Shown: positions 1 through 10,395 of the stretch, piece by piece
How the letters are laid out: every line of letters starts with the position of its first letter
Position numbering within the stretch: the first letter of the stretch is position 1
Assembly (NCBI GenBank): GCA_947034885.2
Contig: OX344752.2
Location: 1,302,001 to 1,366,000, forward strand
DNA length: 64,000 nucleotides
Origin: Thuidium tamariscinum
Taxonomy: Eukaryota > Streptophyta > Bryopsida > Hypnales > Thuidiaceae
Direction: 5' to 3'
The notes under the pieces: generated by a model
Told to the model about the DNA's origin: nothing
The model's input: the letters and a program-made list of their open reading frames with translations, nothing else
Database searches by the model: none
Made by a program: the position numbers and the translations under genes

Positions 1-1216
1 TCAATGCTAGTTTGATCAAATATCATCAAATTCACAAAATGCAATATGGCCACAAAGGGCTTTTTTGTCCTTCTAGGGTTAACAAGAGTAATTAATAGAT
101 AATTAGAAGCCCAATTTGGAAGGTTATGGAAGAAGGTTACTATTATGTGAGCTTAGAATTGTGAGTGCATAGTGCATAGTGTCATTTTTTAATTATAATA
201 TTTAAATATTATAATAAATACACGTGTCATTTCGTATTAGTTGTTAAATATTTTTTCAACAATCTCAAAAGTGTAATTCACTTTTTTTTCAATGTGTACT
301 ACATTCAAAATCTACAAGTGCAATACTTTAATCATGTAGATACCAACCCTTTTTTTTACTGTTTGAGAAAGTGCCAAGATGGTTATCACTTCAAATTTGG
401 TGAAGCATTGTATTTTTACATTCATCCATCTTTTGGACTTAAAAACACCTTTCCGTCATATTCATACACTTTTTCATCCAAATTTGGCAACTTCATCCAT
501 ATTTTAAAGAGAATTAGAAGATTTCTAGCAAAAAAAGATTACTTTTATCTAGCAAAAAAAACCATTTATTTTGAAATGGTGCAATCTGGCCACACGGTGT
601 TGGAAAAAAAAAGGTTGGTAGATACATCATCTGATTTCTATGCTACTAAGCTCTTGTGAATTTCACAATCAACGGAGAATACAAGTGTAAACATCGCGTG
701 CTCACATGAATAGGAGAATTGGTCAATTGTTGTCTTTTCAATAAAATTTTACTTAAAAGACGCATTAAAAGACATTACTTAAAAGACATGATGTCTAGGA
801 CACTACTTAAAAGACTCCATTATCTTGTAGTGATGATTCCATGACCTGGATAATTGAAACATAAAATGATTAAGTAGTCATTGTGAAGGTTTTCTTTAAA
901 CTATGTAGTAGGTTTGTGACTTCTACATTTAAAGTGAATTTCACATTGAATTTTTGAATTTAAAATGCATTCAACAATAAACTTTGAAAATTAAATTGAA
1001 ATGGAGAGAGGAAATATGATTAATGTATAATATAACATTCAAGTTGCATTATTCTTTTAAATTTAGGGTTGAGGTTTCTTCATATTGAAACTACAATTTA
1101 TTGTAAAAATTAGAATGGAAATTTACTAAGACAACATAATTGAGATTTATCTCTAATAAAAATTACATTGAAGATTGTATAACAAAATAGAAATTCAATT
1201 GAATATTAAATTTAAT
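1..1216. other. AT-rich intergenic DNA
   Basis: No gene is supported here. The open frame at 294-659 uses no ATG at its start and has a low-complexity Phe/Lys/Tyr-rich translation. Around 745-832 the motif ACTTAAAAGAC recurs several times and the stretch ends in ATCTTGTAGTGA, which resembles one end of the CACTA-type elements found elsewhere in the window. I could not find a matching left end, so this is probably a degraded element. Confidence 0.5.
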
Positions 1217-1400
1217 TTAACCTCTAAAGCCTTGAGGTGAGTTTTTTGGCATTATAAATTTTTTGGGCAGCTCACTACAAATGGAGTTTTTATTTTTTTT
1301 GTTGAAATTTTTACACAAGATGTACCCGAGGAGTAGCTTTAAAGCCCAAACCTTTAGTTTTTGAATTCACAATTGAAGTTGACTAAGTTTTTCTTAGCTA
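1217..1400 (-). repeat. Truncated copy of the TTAA-bordered element family
   Basis: The stretch begins TTAACCTCTAAAG, close to the TTAACCCCTAAAG terminus of the full copies. It then carries the reverse complement of their right-hand part: the GGGCAGCTCACTACAAATGG block and the GTAGCTTTAAAGCCCAA block, in the same order as in the copies at 54294 and 62840. It fades into unrelated AT-rich DNA after about 1400, so this is an end fragment only. Confidence 0.55.
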
Positions 1401-4400
1401 GCACTTGATTTGCCTCCTCTCGCTAGCATCTATAGCACATGATGTTTTGCAAAGATCAAGTTGACTTCAAAGAGAAGTTCAATGATTTCTTCATCAAATA
1501 TTTATATAATAGGATTGCATAGCCTATTTCAAAGGACAAAACTACTATGGCTCATAGAGCCATTCTAAAAGCACTAGTACACCAAATAAATTTCAACCCA
1601 ATGTTTTTTAAATCAAAAGTGAGCAATAAATGCTTGAACCTACAAAAACATTCTTTTGAGCATATCAAAAATGCAATTTTGCCATGGAGAATAACTCTGC
1701 AAAAGTGATTTTTTCTTCTAAAACAATGGTTCAAGAGATCAGATTATCTAGTTCATTGAAATAATAATGATGGAGATTTTTTTGCTTTAGGCCATTAGGA
1801 GTTATGTAGTTGGTTGAAAGATAAAATAATGGAGGCATGGTCCTAGTAGGATTGAGAGCCTAAACAATTCAAACTTGTGTAATGAAGGGGGCTCTCATGT
1901 CATTGGAGATGATGATGGGACTTCTTACAAAATTGGAAATTTTTTGCGAGACTTCCAAGAAAAATTTTGCCAATAAAATGGAGCCAATTATAAAATGAAG
2001 TTGTATTTTGTTTTACAAGTTTTTAGAACACTATTTGCAAGTTTTTTTGCAACTTTGTTTGTAGCTTCAATAGATGCCCAACTTCTCACATGGACTAATT
2101 GTTTATGGATTACTGTCATACCATTTAGAACACCTTGTGTTTTTTTGTTTTGAAGAATGAGGCCTTATCTCTACTAAGGAAAATTGTGAGGGATGTGAGA
2201 TGAGGATGAGGAGAAAGACATTAGATGCAAGAAAGATTGATAAATATGGGTGGAGATGCACAAATAGGGAATGTAGAGCTGTTATTTTTCTATAAAAAGA
2301 CTTTTCTTCTCTACTTCTCACTTCACTTTCTAGAGAATGCTCACTATCATGTATACTTAGAGCAAGGGCTTCTTTCAATAATCTACAATAATGGATTCTT
2401 GTACAAATAAAAATACATTGGTAGATTAGTATACTTTTTGTAAAGATATTTGCAACAAAGCTCTCCAACAACAGAAAGTGAGAAAGATAGGTGGAGTAGG
2501 CAAGACAATAAAGGTTGATGAGAATAAGTTTGGAATGAAGAAGTACAATAGAGAAGCAAGAAAATATGGGTAGCAAATGTTTCAAGGGATTGAAAGAGAG
2601 AATGTAGGATCCATGTTTTTGGATATTAATAGTTCTTGATAGAAGTAAGGAATCTGGAACAAACCTATTGTGGGAGCACGTTGAAAGAAGCACAACAATC
2701 ATAATTGTGATTGTTGGAGGTCTTATGATATTATTTGATTAAATCAATTGGTCTATGAATATCTTATAGTAAATTACTTCCAATTTTTCAAAAATCCTAT
2801 AGATTGAGACATAATATAGATATTATAGAAGGAATTTGGAAGCTTGTTAAGAAATCTTTGAAAACTAGACATTCCAAACCTTCTTAGAAACCTATATGAG
2901 TGAATCTATGTGGACAAAAAAAATTTGTGAATAGAGGAAATAGAGATGCTTTCTTGACTTTTTTTGAACATGTTGCTCAATACTACCTTGATTTAGTCCT
3001 TGTTGGCGGAATATAATCACCAATAGAAACCTAATCATACACGGTCAAGTCCTTCCCTATTTGAAATTTCACTAGTTTCTTTAGTTAGTTTCTTCTTGTT
3101 TTTCGTGTTTTTTTAAAGGTCCAGTGTTGATTCTCCTCACTAAGACCGTAACGAGACAAATAAGAATTTGTTGTAACAAAATTGTGTACCCATACTTCTT
3201 TATGATGATGTTTTCCCATACTTAATATCCGTATTATTAGACATGCCTCCATGCTCTTCAACTTCAAAGTTAGGCATTGCCATTTATCCTACAATTCAAA
3301 ATGTCTTAAGATAGAAGTACCCGTTATCAACTATATTCAATATCCAATCTATAGGAGTGTAATAATTCCAACCAAGGCTAGATTGATAGATTTCCAATGG
3401 CAAAGGTTGGAATGTATTTTCTTTTGTCTTTTTCAAAAATAGGACTAATAAGGTTAAGTCACATGTCCTATAATAGTGACCAAGAAAGTAGGAAGAAGTG
3501 AGTAGGAAAGTAATTTTAAAATGATCAAAATTCAAAGATTCTAGACATTAGCAATGTTTGTAGTGCACTTTTTGGCTCCCCAAATTCATAGTAATTTCAA
3601 TTTTTTAATTATAATTCTGAAAATTTTGCTATCCCTATATTTCCTATCTCTCTATATGGAAAAAATTCCTATGATGTTATAGTGCTCAAAAGGGCTAGGG
3701 GAAACTAAGTACTTGGAAAAATGCTGAAATTTTTTATTTTCCATACATGAAAAAATTTGCAAATTTTGATTTCATATTTGCAATTGGAGGCCCCAAATTA
3801 GTTTAAAGAAGTGCACTAGATAAATTATTTGAGCACAAAACATGGGGCTTTCATTTGTACTTGCACCTCTAAAATGACTTGGTTTGAGCAAGCAAGGGGG
3901 CCAATTCACCCCGACCCTCAAAACTTGCTCCAAAATTGCTTAACCCAATATTACCGGTGGCGTCAATTTGTAGCATTTGCATGACAAGAAGGTAGTTTGT
4001 AGAGGAATTGAAAATAGTTTTTCATCTATATTTTGCTTGTTGACGTTTCATAGAGGGTTATGAAGAGTATGTAATTGAGTTTGTATTCTTGCTAGTATTT
4101 GTCTTCATGTGAATGAGAAGTTTGTAAAAAAAATGGATCACAAAAATGTTATTTCAATGTATTTTTGGAAGTTTTTGCTCTTTGCTCTAAATTTCAAATT
4201 TTTTGACAAAAAAAATAATTTTTTACTTTGAGCCCAACTAACAAAATGAAGGCTATCTATTTTAGTTTCTACTCCAATTGAAATTTTGAAAAATTTGTAA
4301 TATTGAATATTTTATTGCGATTTGAACTTTGGATGTATTTTCAATGTCCTTTGCATTGTAATTATAGAATGAAACAAAAATTGAGTTTATACCATGATGT

Positions 4401-4599
4401 TTGTCATTATGATGAACACAAATTGATTAAAATTTCAAATTCTATGAGATAATTTTCTATTTGATGTGATTTTTCTTCACTTCAAAAATTCTTAGAATAA
4501 TCAATTTTCTTCAAAATAATCTAAATTTTTTGCGAAGAATAGAAGACATGTAACTTCATCCCTAAAAATAAATAATTCTTTTTCATAGATATCTAGTTC
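1401..4599. other. AT-rich intergenic DNA, no gene seen
   Basis: About 3.2 kb of A/T-rich sequence. The open frames present (for example 2103-2702 on the - strand) have Ser/Leu/Ile/Phe-rich low-complexity translations without recognisable motifs, and I take them as chance. The block near 3740-3800 (TTTGCAAATTTTGATTTCATATTTGCAATTGGAGGCCCC, broken here only by description of its dispersed relatives) recurs near 25890 and 26650 and in reverse near 22995, so part of this interval is a dispersed repeat. Confidence 0.5.
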
Positions 4600-4934
4600 C
4601 CAAATGACAGAAAACTGAGTGATGGGCACTGGGCAAAGAGGCTTGAAATCAGTGGTTAAAGGTCCGTCCTTCAAGGGTTAAATAGAGAGTTAACGTAAAT
4701 AGATTAACTCTCCCGAACGAAACGCAACCATTGGCTGCCGGTAGGGCACCTTATCCAAACGCCATTGGCCACTCGCTCGGTCACCCAAGCCCGCGTCGTC
4801 CCCTCCCATTCCCGTCCCCATCGTCATCTTCCTCGCCAAGCCCTTCACCCATTCCCCTACCCCCAGCACACTCCCTCATCCCTGCCACTCGCTCACACTC
4901 TCGTGAGCACAGCTACTAATCCATTGAACGAACA
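4600..4934 (+). promoter_or_regulatory. Probable promoter and 5' UTR of LHCB5
   Basis: Base composition changes abruptly here from AT-rich repeat DNA to balanced DNA. A TATA-like TTAAATAGAG lies near 4678. A 9-bp inverted repeat, GAGAGTTAA/TTAACTCTC, spans 4685-4712. Two reverse CCAAT boxes (ATTGG) lie near 4730 and 4765. A C/T-rich stretch at 4775-4880 is typical of plant leader sequence. The transcription start cannot be fixed from sequence alone. Confidence 0.4.
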
Positions 4935-6788
4935 ATGGCAGCCATGGCAGCAGCGAAGACGGAGTTTCTAGGCCAGTCTTTGGTCGCACTGAGCTCCAAG
5001 CGCAACATCGTCGCCCAACAGCAACCCGGCGTTGTTGCACTTTTCAAGCGCGGCAAGGAGTTGGCGAAGAAGGCGCCCGCTCCCATCAAGAAGGCCGCCG
5101 CTCCCGTCAAGAAGGCCGCTCCCGTCAAGAAAGCTACCGCTGCGATCAAAAAGTCGGCCCCTGTGCCAGTGAAGAAGGTGGCTTCCGTGGCCAAGAAAGC
5201 CTCGAAGTCGGTCAATGTGGCTAGCAATGAGGAATTGGCCAAGTGGTATGGTGAGTTTTTTCGTCAATTTGGGGTACGAGATACCTTGAGCCTTAACGGA
5301 ATTGGTGTGAGATCTTTTGTTGTAATTCTCTGGGAAGCTTGCTACATTTGGGATTTGGAATTGGAATTTTGATTATCATTCTGTGTGGCTGGGCAATGTG
5401 CATGTGGGGGTTTTGGGGCTGTACGTGGTGTGGACACGTTTTTAAACGCGGTTGTGGATAATGCAGGTCCTGATAGGAGGATTTACTTGCCCGAAGGGCT
5501 TCTGTCCAAGGATGAGATCCCCGCGTATCTTACAGGAGAGATTCCCGGAGAGTAAGTATTTTATGGACTCCGAAATCTTTTCGAGAGTTTGATGCTACTA
5601 GTATCATTTCTAATGATAACGTTCGTGGCATGTGGAATGTCAGATGCTTTCGATGTTTCGGATTAGATTTAACTTGAAAGAGGGAATTCAGGGCCCAGAA
5701 TAATTACAAACAATACGAGTGACCTTCTCCATCTAAAATCAAACTTAACACAATGATTTTTGGTTGCCCTGAAAGAATGTATGATGTGAATGTACTTTTT
5801 GCATATTTGCGGTTTTTGGTCGGGTTGGATTTTAAAGTGAGGATTCTTCTGACAATGAGGCTGCTGTGTTACGTGATGCTGCAGCTACGGGTATGATCCT
5901 TTCGGTTTGAGCAAGAAGCCACAAGACTTCGACAGGTAATTCGTCTAGACACATTTCTTTGTATTCCCTATGAATCCGTTCCGTCATTTAGTCCTTGCGT
6001 TCTCAACTCTTCTCTCATTTGTGTCTTGTAGGTACCAAGCCTATGAGCTTATCCACGGTCGATGGGCCATGTTGGGAGCCGCTGGCTTTGTCCTTCCTGA
6101 GGCATTCAACAAGTTCGGTGCTGTGTGCGGTCCTGAGGCTGTGTGGTTCAAGGTAAACGAGTCCAATGTCCAAATTGAACGCCATAGTTCATTCGTTAAC
6201 TTAATTACTTAATGATTTTCCTTACGATGAATTTCATGTTTAAGCAATGTTGGAGATCCAGATTTTGATTGATTCCATTGCCAGACCGGAGCCCTGTTGC
6301 TCGAAGGTGACACCATTAAGTATTTCGGAGCCGACGTCCCCTTTAACCTAGCAGCGGCTACTATTGCCGAGATCATTTTGGTTGGAGGAGCCGAATACTA
6401 CAGGTCAACCAACAAGTCTCCATTGGGATCGGTAGGTTCACTTCCCAAGTCCATTTCTCCTTTTACATTTGAATATGAGCCATTGAAAAAGAAGACGCCA
6501 AAGCTGAGCTTCCGGAATTGTGAACTTCAGGACTTGGACAGGCTTCACCCAGGCGGTGCATTCGACCCCCTCGGCCTTGCCGATGACCCCGACCAGTTCG
6601 CTTTGCTGAAGGTCAAGGAGATCAAGAACGGAAGGCTGGCTATGTTCTCCATGCTCGGATTCTTCATCCAGGCCTACGTTACTGGCGAGGGACCCGTCGA
6701 GAATTTGTCGGCCCACTTGAGCGATCCCTTCGGAAACAACTTGTTGACCGTCATCCAAGGATCGGCAGAGCGTCTTCCCAGCCTATAA
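4935..6788 (+). CDS. LHCB5: Chlorophyll a/b-binding protein CP26 (photosystem II minor antenna), six exons
   Basis: CP26 is a monomeric antenna that binds chlorophylls and carotenoids in the thylakoid and links LHCII trimers to the photosystem II core. Exons by GT-AG and frame are 4935-5250, 5467-5551, 5885-5935, 6032-6152, 6285-6431 and 6531-6788, giving 325 aa (flowering-plant CP26 is about 280). Residues 1-40 look like a plastid transit peptide. Residues 45-92 are a Lys/Ala/Pro tract with seven KK pairs about seven residues apart. From residue 98 the match is full length: [23 protein letters not shown], then helix B with chlorophyll ligands E156, H159 and R161, and helix A with E270, N273 and R275. 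The ending [22 protein letters not shown] is diagnostic of CP26. The fifth intron (6432-6530) is 99 nt and has no in-frame stop. The ATG at 4935 is the only suitable start and sits at the transit peptide. Exon junctions are predicted, not confirmed by transcripts. Confidence 0.95.
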
Positions 6789-7965
6789 GCACTTGAAAGG
6801 TTAGATCGTCCTACGAATGTACAGAGGTTGATAGTGCCCAGAAACACCATTGTGAATCTCTGAGTCCTCAATTTCATTCCTTTTGGACCTCGACCATTGT
6901 GCTCGCGAGCAGTTTGGTACTTAAATCGTACCAATCTGCCCGCTGGCATTGTATATGCGCATGAACTAATCAATTGAGGAGATTATCAATATCCCGTCAC
7001 TGGAAATCCATGTTGTAACCTAATGTTTCATTGAGAACTTGTGATTATTCAGTCTATCAAATAGATCACCTCTTGTGTCTACTCTTTTAGCTTGAACTTT
7101 GTTACGTTCGTGCTGGAATATCTGTGCTACATGTATGATATGTAGTTGTGCTCATCAGATCCCTACAAGGCCACAGGAAAGTCATCCTTTCTTACCCCTC
7201 AAAAGGACTTAGAAGTCCACTGTGGGCCTCATTATTGATACTTTGGAGTGAATTATATGGGAACTATCTTTTTGACCGGCACACGCAATATTCTTTACTG
7301 ATATTGGTGATTGATAGACTGGCCCTGCCTGATGTATATATTCTTTTGCATTACGAGCAATCAAATTGGTCACTTCAAACCCATGAAATCTCGGCACATC
7401 GACCTTTTCGCACCCCCGAAATGACACCTGGATGACTCTCGTTCGACATCATTCCTAAAGGTTTCATATTCAAGGGAGACCAGAATGACTTACCCTTTCG
7501 TGCCGTTTGATAACCAAGGTGCAACAAGTCTTAGAGTTATCAAATCTCCGATTGCGTTCCTTCCTTCGACCTTCTCTTCGCCATGCGTGACTGACGACAC
7601 ATCCATCCTGATGCTACTGTTGTGACAAGTCATGCGTAATTTCGATTTTGCTTTTGCGATCGAAAGCAATAGAGGAGAGTTAAAAGTAAGGTTCAGACTC
7701 TACACGGATCGTGGTCTTATGGTGCCTAGTAGACATGACACCATTACAATCTCAAGGTTGTAAAAAGCTTCGGAGATATGTTGGAGATAGTGAACATCAC
7801 CACCTGATACAGATTCATGTCACTGATTAGAGTCATCCCTTGTTTCAATTTTGCTTCTTGAGAGCAATCAAAAAGCATAAAAGAGAGGTGGAGAATTGGT
7901 AGGGATTGTCGTGTCATGATACGATCACTGTTGAAAAAAACAGGAACTTCGAGGCGTTAAGAAGC
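6789..7965. other. LHCB5 3' UTR and spacer to the next gene
   Basis: The sequence remains close to genic base composition. The first few hundred bases are probably LHCB5 3' UTR, and the last few hundred the leader or promoter of the gene at 7966. The open frames at 7148-7435 (+) and 7209-7427 (-) overlap each other and show no recognisable motifs. No RNA gene or repeat was seen. Confidence 0.5.
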
Positions 7966-9425
7966 ATGCTGGAGATAGAGGTAAAGTTGCCACGGGAAAG
8001 CAAGACGATCGAGTGGAACAAGGCGCATCCGACATTCCGCGAACTCAAGGAGAGGTTGCGCCAGTGTGGGATCGCAGCAGGGAAGAGTTTTTGTGTAGAA
8101 GTGGACAGAGCAGGTGAGTTCGTCACTCTCGATAACGACGATTTGCTGGATGGCCCGTTGATTCGTGTCCGAGCATCGCAGATCCTGTGCAAGGCGCCTT
8201 GGAAGAGACCGAAACCCGATCAGCCTCCAATGAAAGGTGATGATTTATCTCCCTTACTCCGTTTCGCAAGTGTCGCAAAATGTCTCGGACTCTACATTAC
8301 GATTCCTTGGTCTTAAAATAACCAATTCCACTGATCGCTTAGTGAAAAATAGAATTCTGGTGGGGCAAATATTGTATCAATAGAATCAATGACGAGCATT
8401 CCATCTGTAGGTCAACAAATAAAACAAAATTCACCACAAGAAAGTATCATTCGACCTCCTCCAAACTGTTAAGAAAATAAAACGAAAACCAACTTCGTGT
8501 TTCTATGTCCATTCGGACATCACCACCAATCAATGCTGGATTGTTGGGGTTTAATCAAAGATGCTGAATTGAGCGTGAAATTGTTTTCACAGACCGGCCG
8601 AGGACAGAGAAGGCCCCAAGAGCGTACCACAGCAGGAATTCGGAGATGTTTCTGGAAGGTGTAATCCCCTTCGTAGGAAGAGTTTTCGTTCTTCCAAAGA
8701 AACTGCAAGACATCTGTGTTGACGACTGCACAGGCACAGTAGGATTAGTGGGCGCGAAGGGCGAGTCCGTCGGTGCATTTCCCGCGGTAAAGAAAGCATG
8801 GAAGCATCCCCGTCGGTACGACATCTACATTAAATACACAAATCACGACAAGCAACCATGTTTCCCAGCGAAGATTCTCATCTACAACGAGGAGTTGGAC
8901 GTGTTCATCGCAGCGCCTTTACCTCCCTTTGAGTTCAATTTTCCCAAGTTTCTCAATCCAGCCAGCGGCATTGCCGTCGGCGACACCGTGCACTGCCTAG
9001 GGTTTCCAAAGCTCGTAGTGGAGGAGGCACTCTCACACATCAAGCGTGTAACCCTGAAAGAGCTCGAGTTTCCAGCTGTGTTCACGGGGAATGTCTGCTT
9101 CTCCGGGTGGAAGCAGGCGCTCGCGGACTACCGGTCGTTTCCGGAAAGCTCAGGAGCGGTCCTGGTGGACGATTACGGCCGTTTGAAGGGAATTCATGTT
9201 TCCTCACTAAGCGCCGCGGAGGATACGCCGGAGCTCGTGAGCGAATTGGAATGCGGAAGAAATGCGAGCAAGAGAACGAGAGAATTGTACGAACGAGTGA
9301 ATACGTGCTTACCGCAACTCATGTCGGGGGTGAAGCGAAGCGCCGAGGCTGCTGTGTTCGTCCCGATTAATGTCTTGATGAAATCCTTGATGAATCCAAC
9401 TACGAAAGCTATTCTCTACTCGTGA
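7966..9425 (+). CDS. Trypsin-like (probably inactive) protein with PB1/ubiquitin-like N-terminus, two exons
   Basis: Exons 7966-8236 and 8593-9425 join in frame across a 356-nt GT-AG intron, giving 367 aa. The ATG at 7966 is the first in frame after a TAG at 7900, though an upstream non-coding or coding exon cannot be excluded. Residues 1-72 (strand, helix TFRELKERLRQ, then EFVTLDNDDLLDG) look like a PB1 or ubiquitin-type beta-grasp fold. Residues 110-360 look like a chymotrypsin-fold peptidase: an ELDVFIAAP segment where the catalytic Asp (D192) is expected, ESSGAVLVDDYGRLKGIHV where the catalytic Ser (S277) is expected, and VFVPINVLMKSL at the end of the fold. The site where TAAH/TNAHVV should occur reads GAFPAV (151-156), with no His. 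The Gly-rich oxyanion motif is SGA rather than SGG. There is no signal peptide, so a cytosolic or nuclear location is likely. I do not recognise an orthologue. The last ~18 codons lie inside a tandem array. Confidence 0.7.
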
Positions 9426-9840
9426 GGGTTTCGGCATTATCACAGTACAAGACTGGATATAGAAACCGATTCCGTCTCATTCCTGAACTCTGTTACGAAC
9501 AGCAATTCTCAGTATGTCTTGATAAAATCCCTCGCAATAAATCCGACTACGAAAGGCTATTCTCTACCCCTGAGGGTTTCAGCATTATCACAGAACCGAG
9601 GCAAGGATACTAAAACTGATTCCGTCTCATTCCTGACCTCTGTTGCCAACAACAATTTTCAATGTCTTGATGAAACCCCTGAGTTAGCGATAAATCTGAT
9701 AACGAAAGCTATTCTCGAAAGCTATCCTGAGGGTTTTGGCATTACCACAAAGGATACATCCGTCTCATTCCAGACCTGACCTCTATTGCCAACAGCAATT
9801 CTCAATGTCTTGATGAAATCCTTAGCAATAAATCTGAACA
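9369..9840 (+). repeat. Tandem array, ~145-bp units, overlapping the 3' end of the preceding gene
   Basis: Units start with (A/T)ATGTCTTGATGAAA-like sequence at 9369, 9513, 9661 and 9804 and carry the shared blocks ACGAAAGCTATTCTC, GAGGGTTTCGGCATTA and TCCGTCTCATTCC. Unit lengths are 144, 148 and 143 bp. The fourth unit is cut after 36 bp by the insertion at 9841 and resumes at 10348 for about 45 bp. Unit 1 contains the last codons and stop of the protease-like gene, so the array arose by duplication of its 3' end. Units 2-4 have stops and are not coding. Confidence 0.85.
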
Positions 9841-10335
9841 TCATATGAAGACAGGCTGTTTGTTTGTTTGTTACGTTGAGTTCTCCCGGACCGTGAGTCC
9901 ACCGGGTGTGTGTTTCGTACCATCGGAAAGCCCTCAGCGAGGAGGGGTGCACGGGCTTTGATTCATGGTGTTCCAACCTATGGCATGAAAGTTATTGAAT
10001 TTCAAAGTTTCTATATGTTCCGTTGAGATCTCCCGGACCATGAGTCCCCCGGGTGCGTGTTTGGTACTGTCGGAAAGCCCTCGGCGAGGAGGGGTGCACG
10101 GGCTTTGATTCACTGTGATTTTTATTAAACTAATGATAAAGTTTAATGAAAATAAAAGCATGACAAAAATATGACAAAAAATGGGGAACAAACAAAAGGC
10201 ACATGGTTTTTGTTTTGTGGCATTTGGACCAACAGTAAAAAATTCATTGAATTTCAAAGTTGTTATGATTTTTAAAGAAATAAAAATATTTTTTTCTTTT
10301 CTTTTAGACCGTGGCAACGGCACAGGCCTCCCTAG
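9841..10335. mobile_element. 495-bp insertion with 12-bp flanking duplication, containing its own tandem repeat
   Basis: TAAATCTGAACA occurs at 9829-9840 and again at 10336-10347. The surrounding 145-bp array is interrupted exactly between the two, which is the signature of a target-site duplication. Inside is a G+C-richer unit (CGTTGAG..CTCCCGGACC..GAGTCC..GGGTG, ending GGGGTGCACGGGCTTTGATTCA) starting at 9874 and again at 10021, unit length about 147 bp. A fragment of its AT-rich tail (TTGAATTTCAAAGTT) recurs near 10247. A TTTGTTTGTTTGTT run lies near the left border. A 12-bp duplication suits target-primed retroposition (SINE/LINE-like) better than most DNA transposons, but I recognise no family. 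The long - strand frame here is a product of the repeat. Confidence 0.65.
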
Positions 10336-10395
10336 TAAATCTGAACACGAAAGCTATTTTCTATTCCTGGGAGCTTCAGCACGTCGGTTGCAAAA

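Noticed and set aside
2103-2702. 199-codon - strand frame, the longest in the first 4 kb
   Set aside because: Low-complexity Ser/Leu/Ile content, no motifs, and AT-rich intergenic composition on both sides.
4916-5267. Two - strand frames opposite LHCB5 exon 1
   Set aside because: Shadow of the Lys/Ala/Pro tract read in antisense (Gly/Ala/Phe-rich).
7148-7435. 95-codon frame between LHCB5 and the protease-like gene
   Set aside because: No ATG-led motif, overlapped by a - strand frame; treated as UTR/spacer.
7906-7965. Upstream extension of the protease-like gene to 7906
   Set aside because: The frame is open to a TAG at 7900 but starts with TTG; the first ATG is at 7966.
9934-10323. 129-codon - strand frame with NQSPCTPPR twice
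   Set aside because: It lies wholly within the 12-bp-flanked insertion and reflects its internal duplication; no ATG context or family match.
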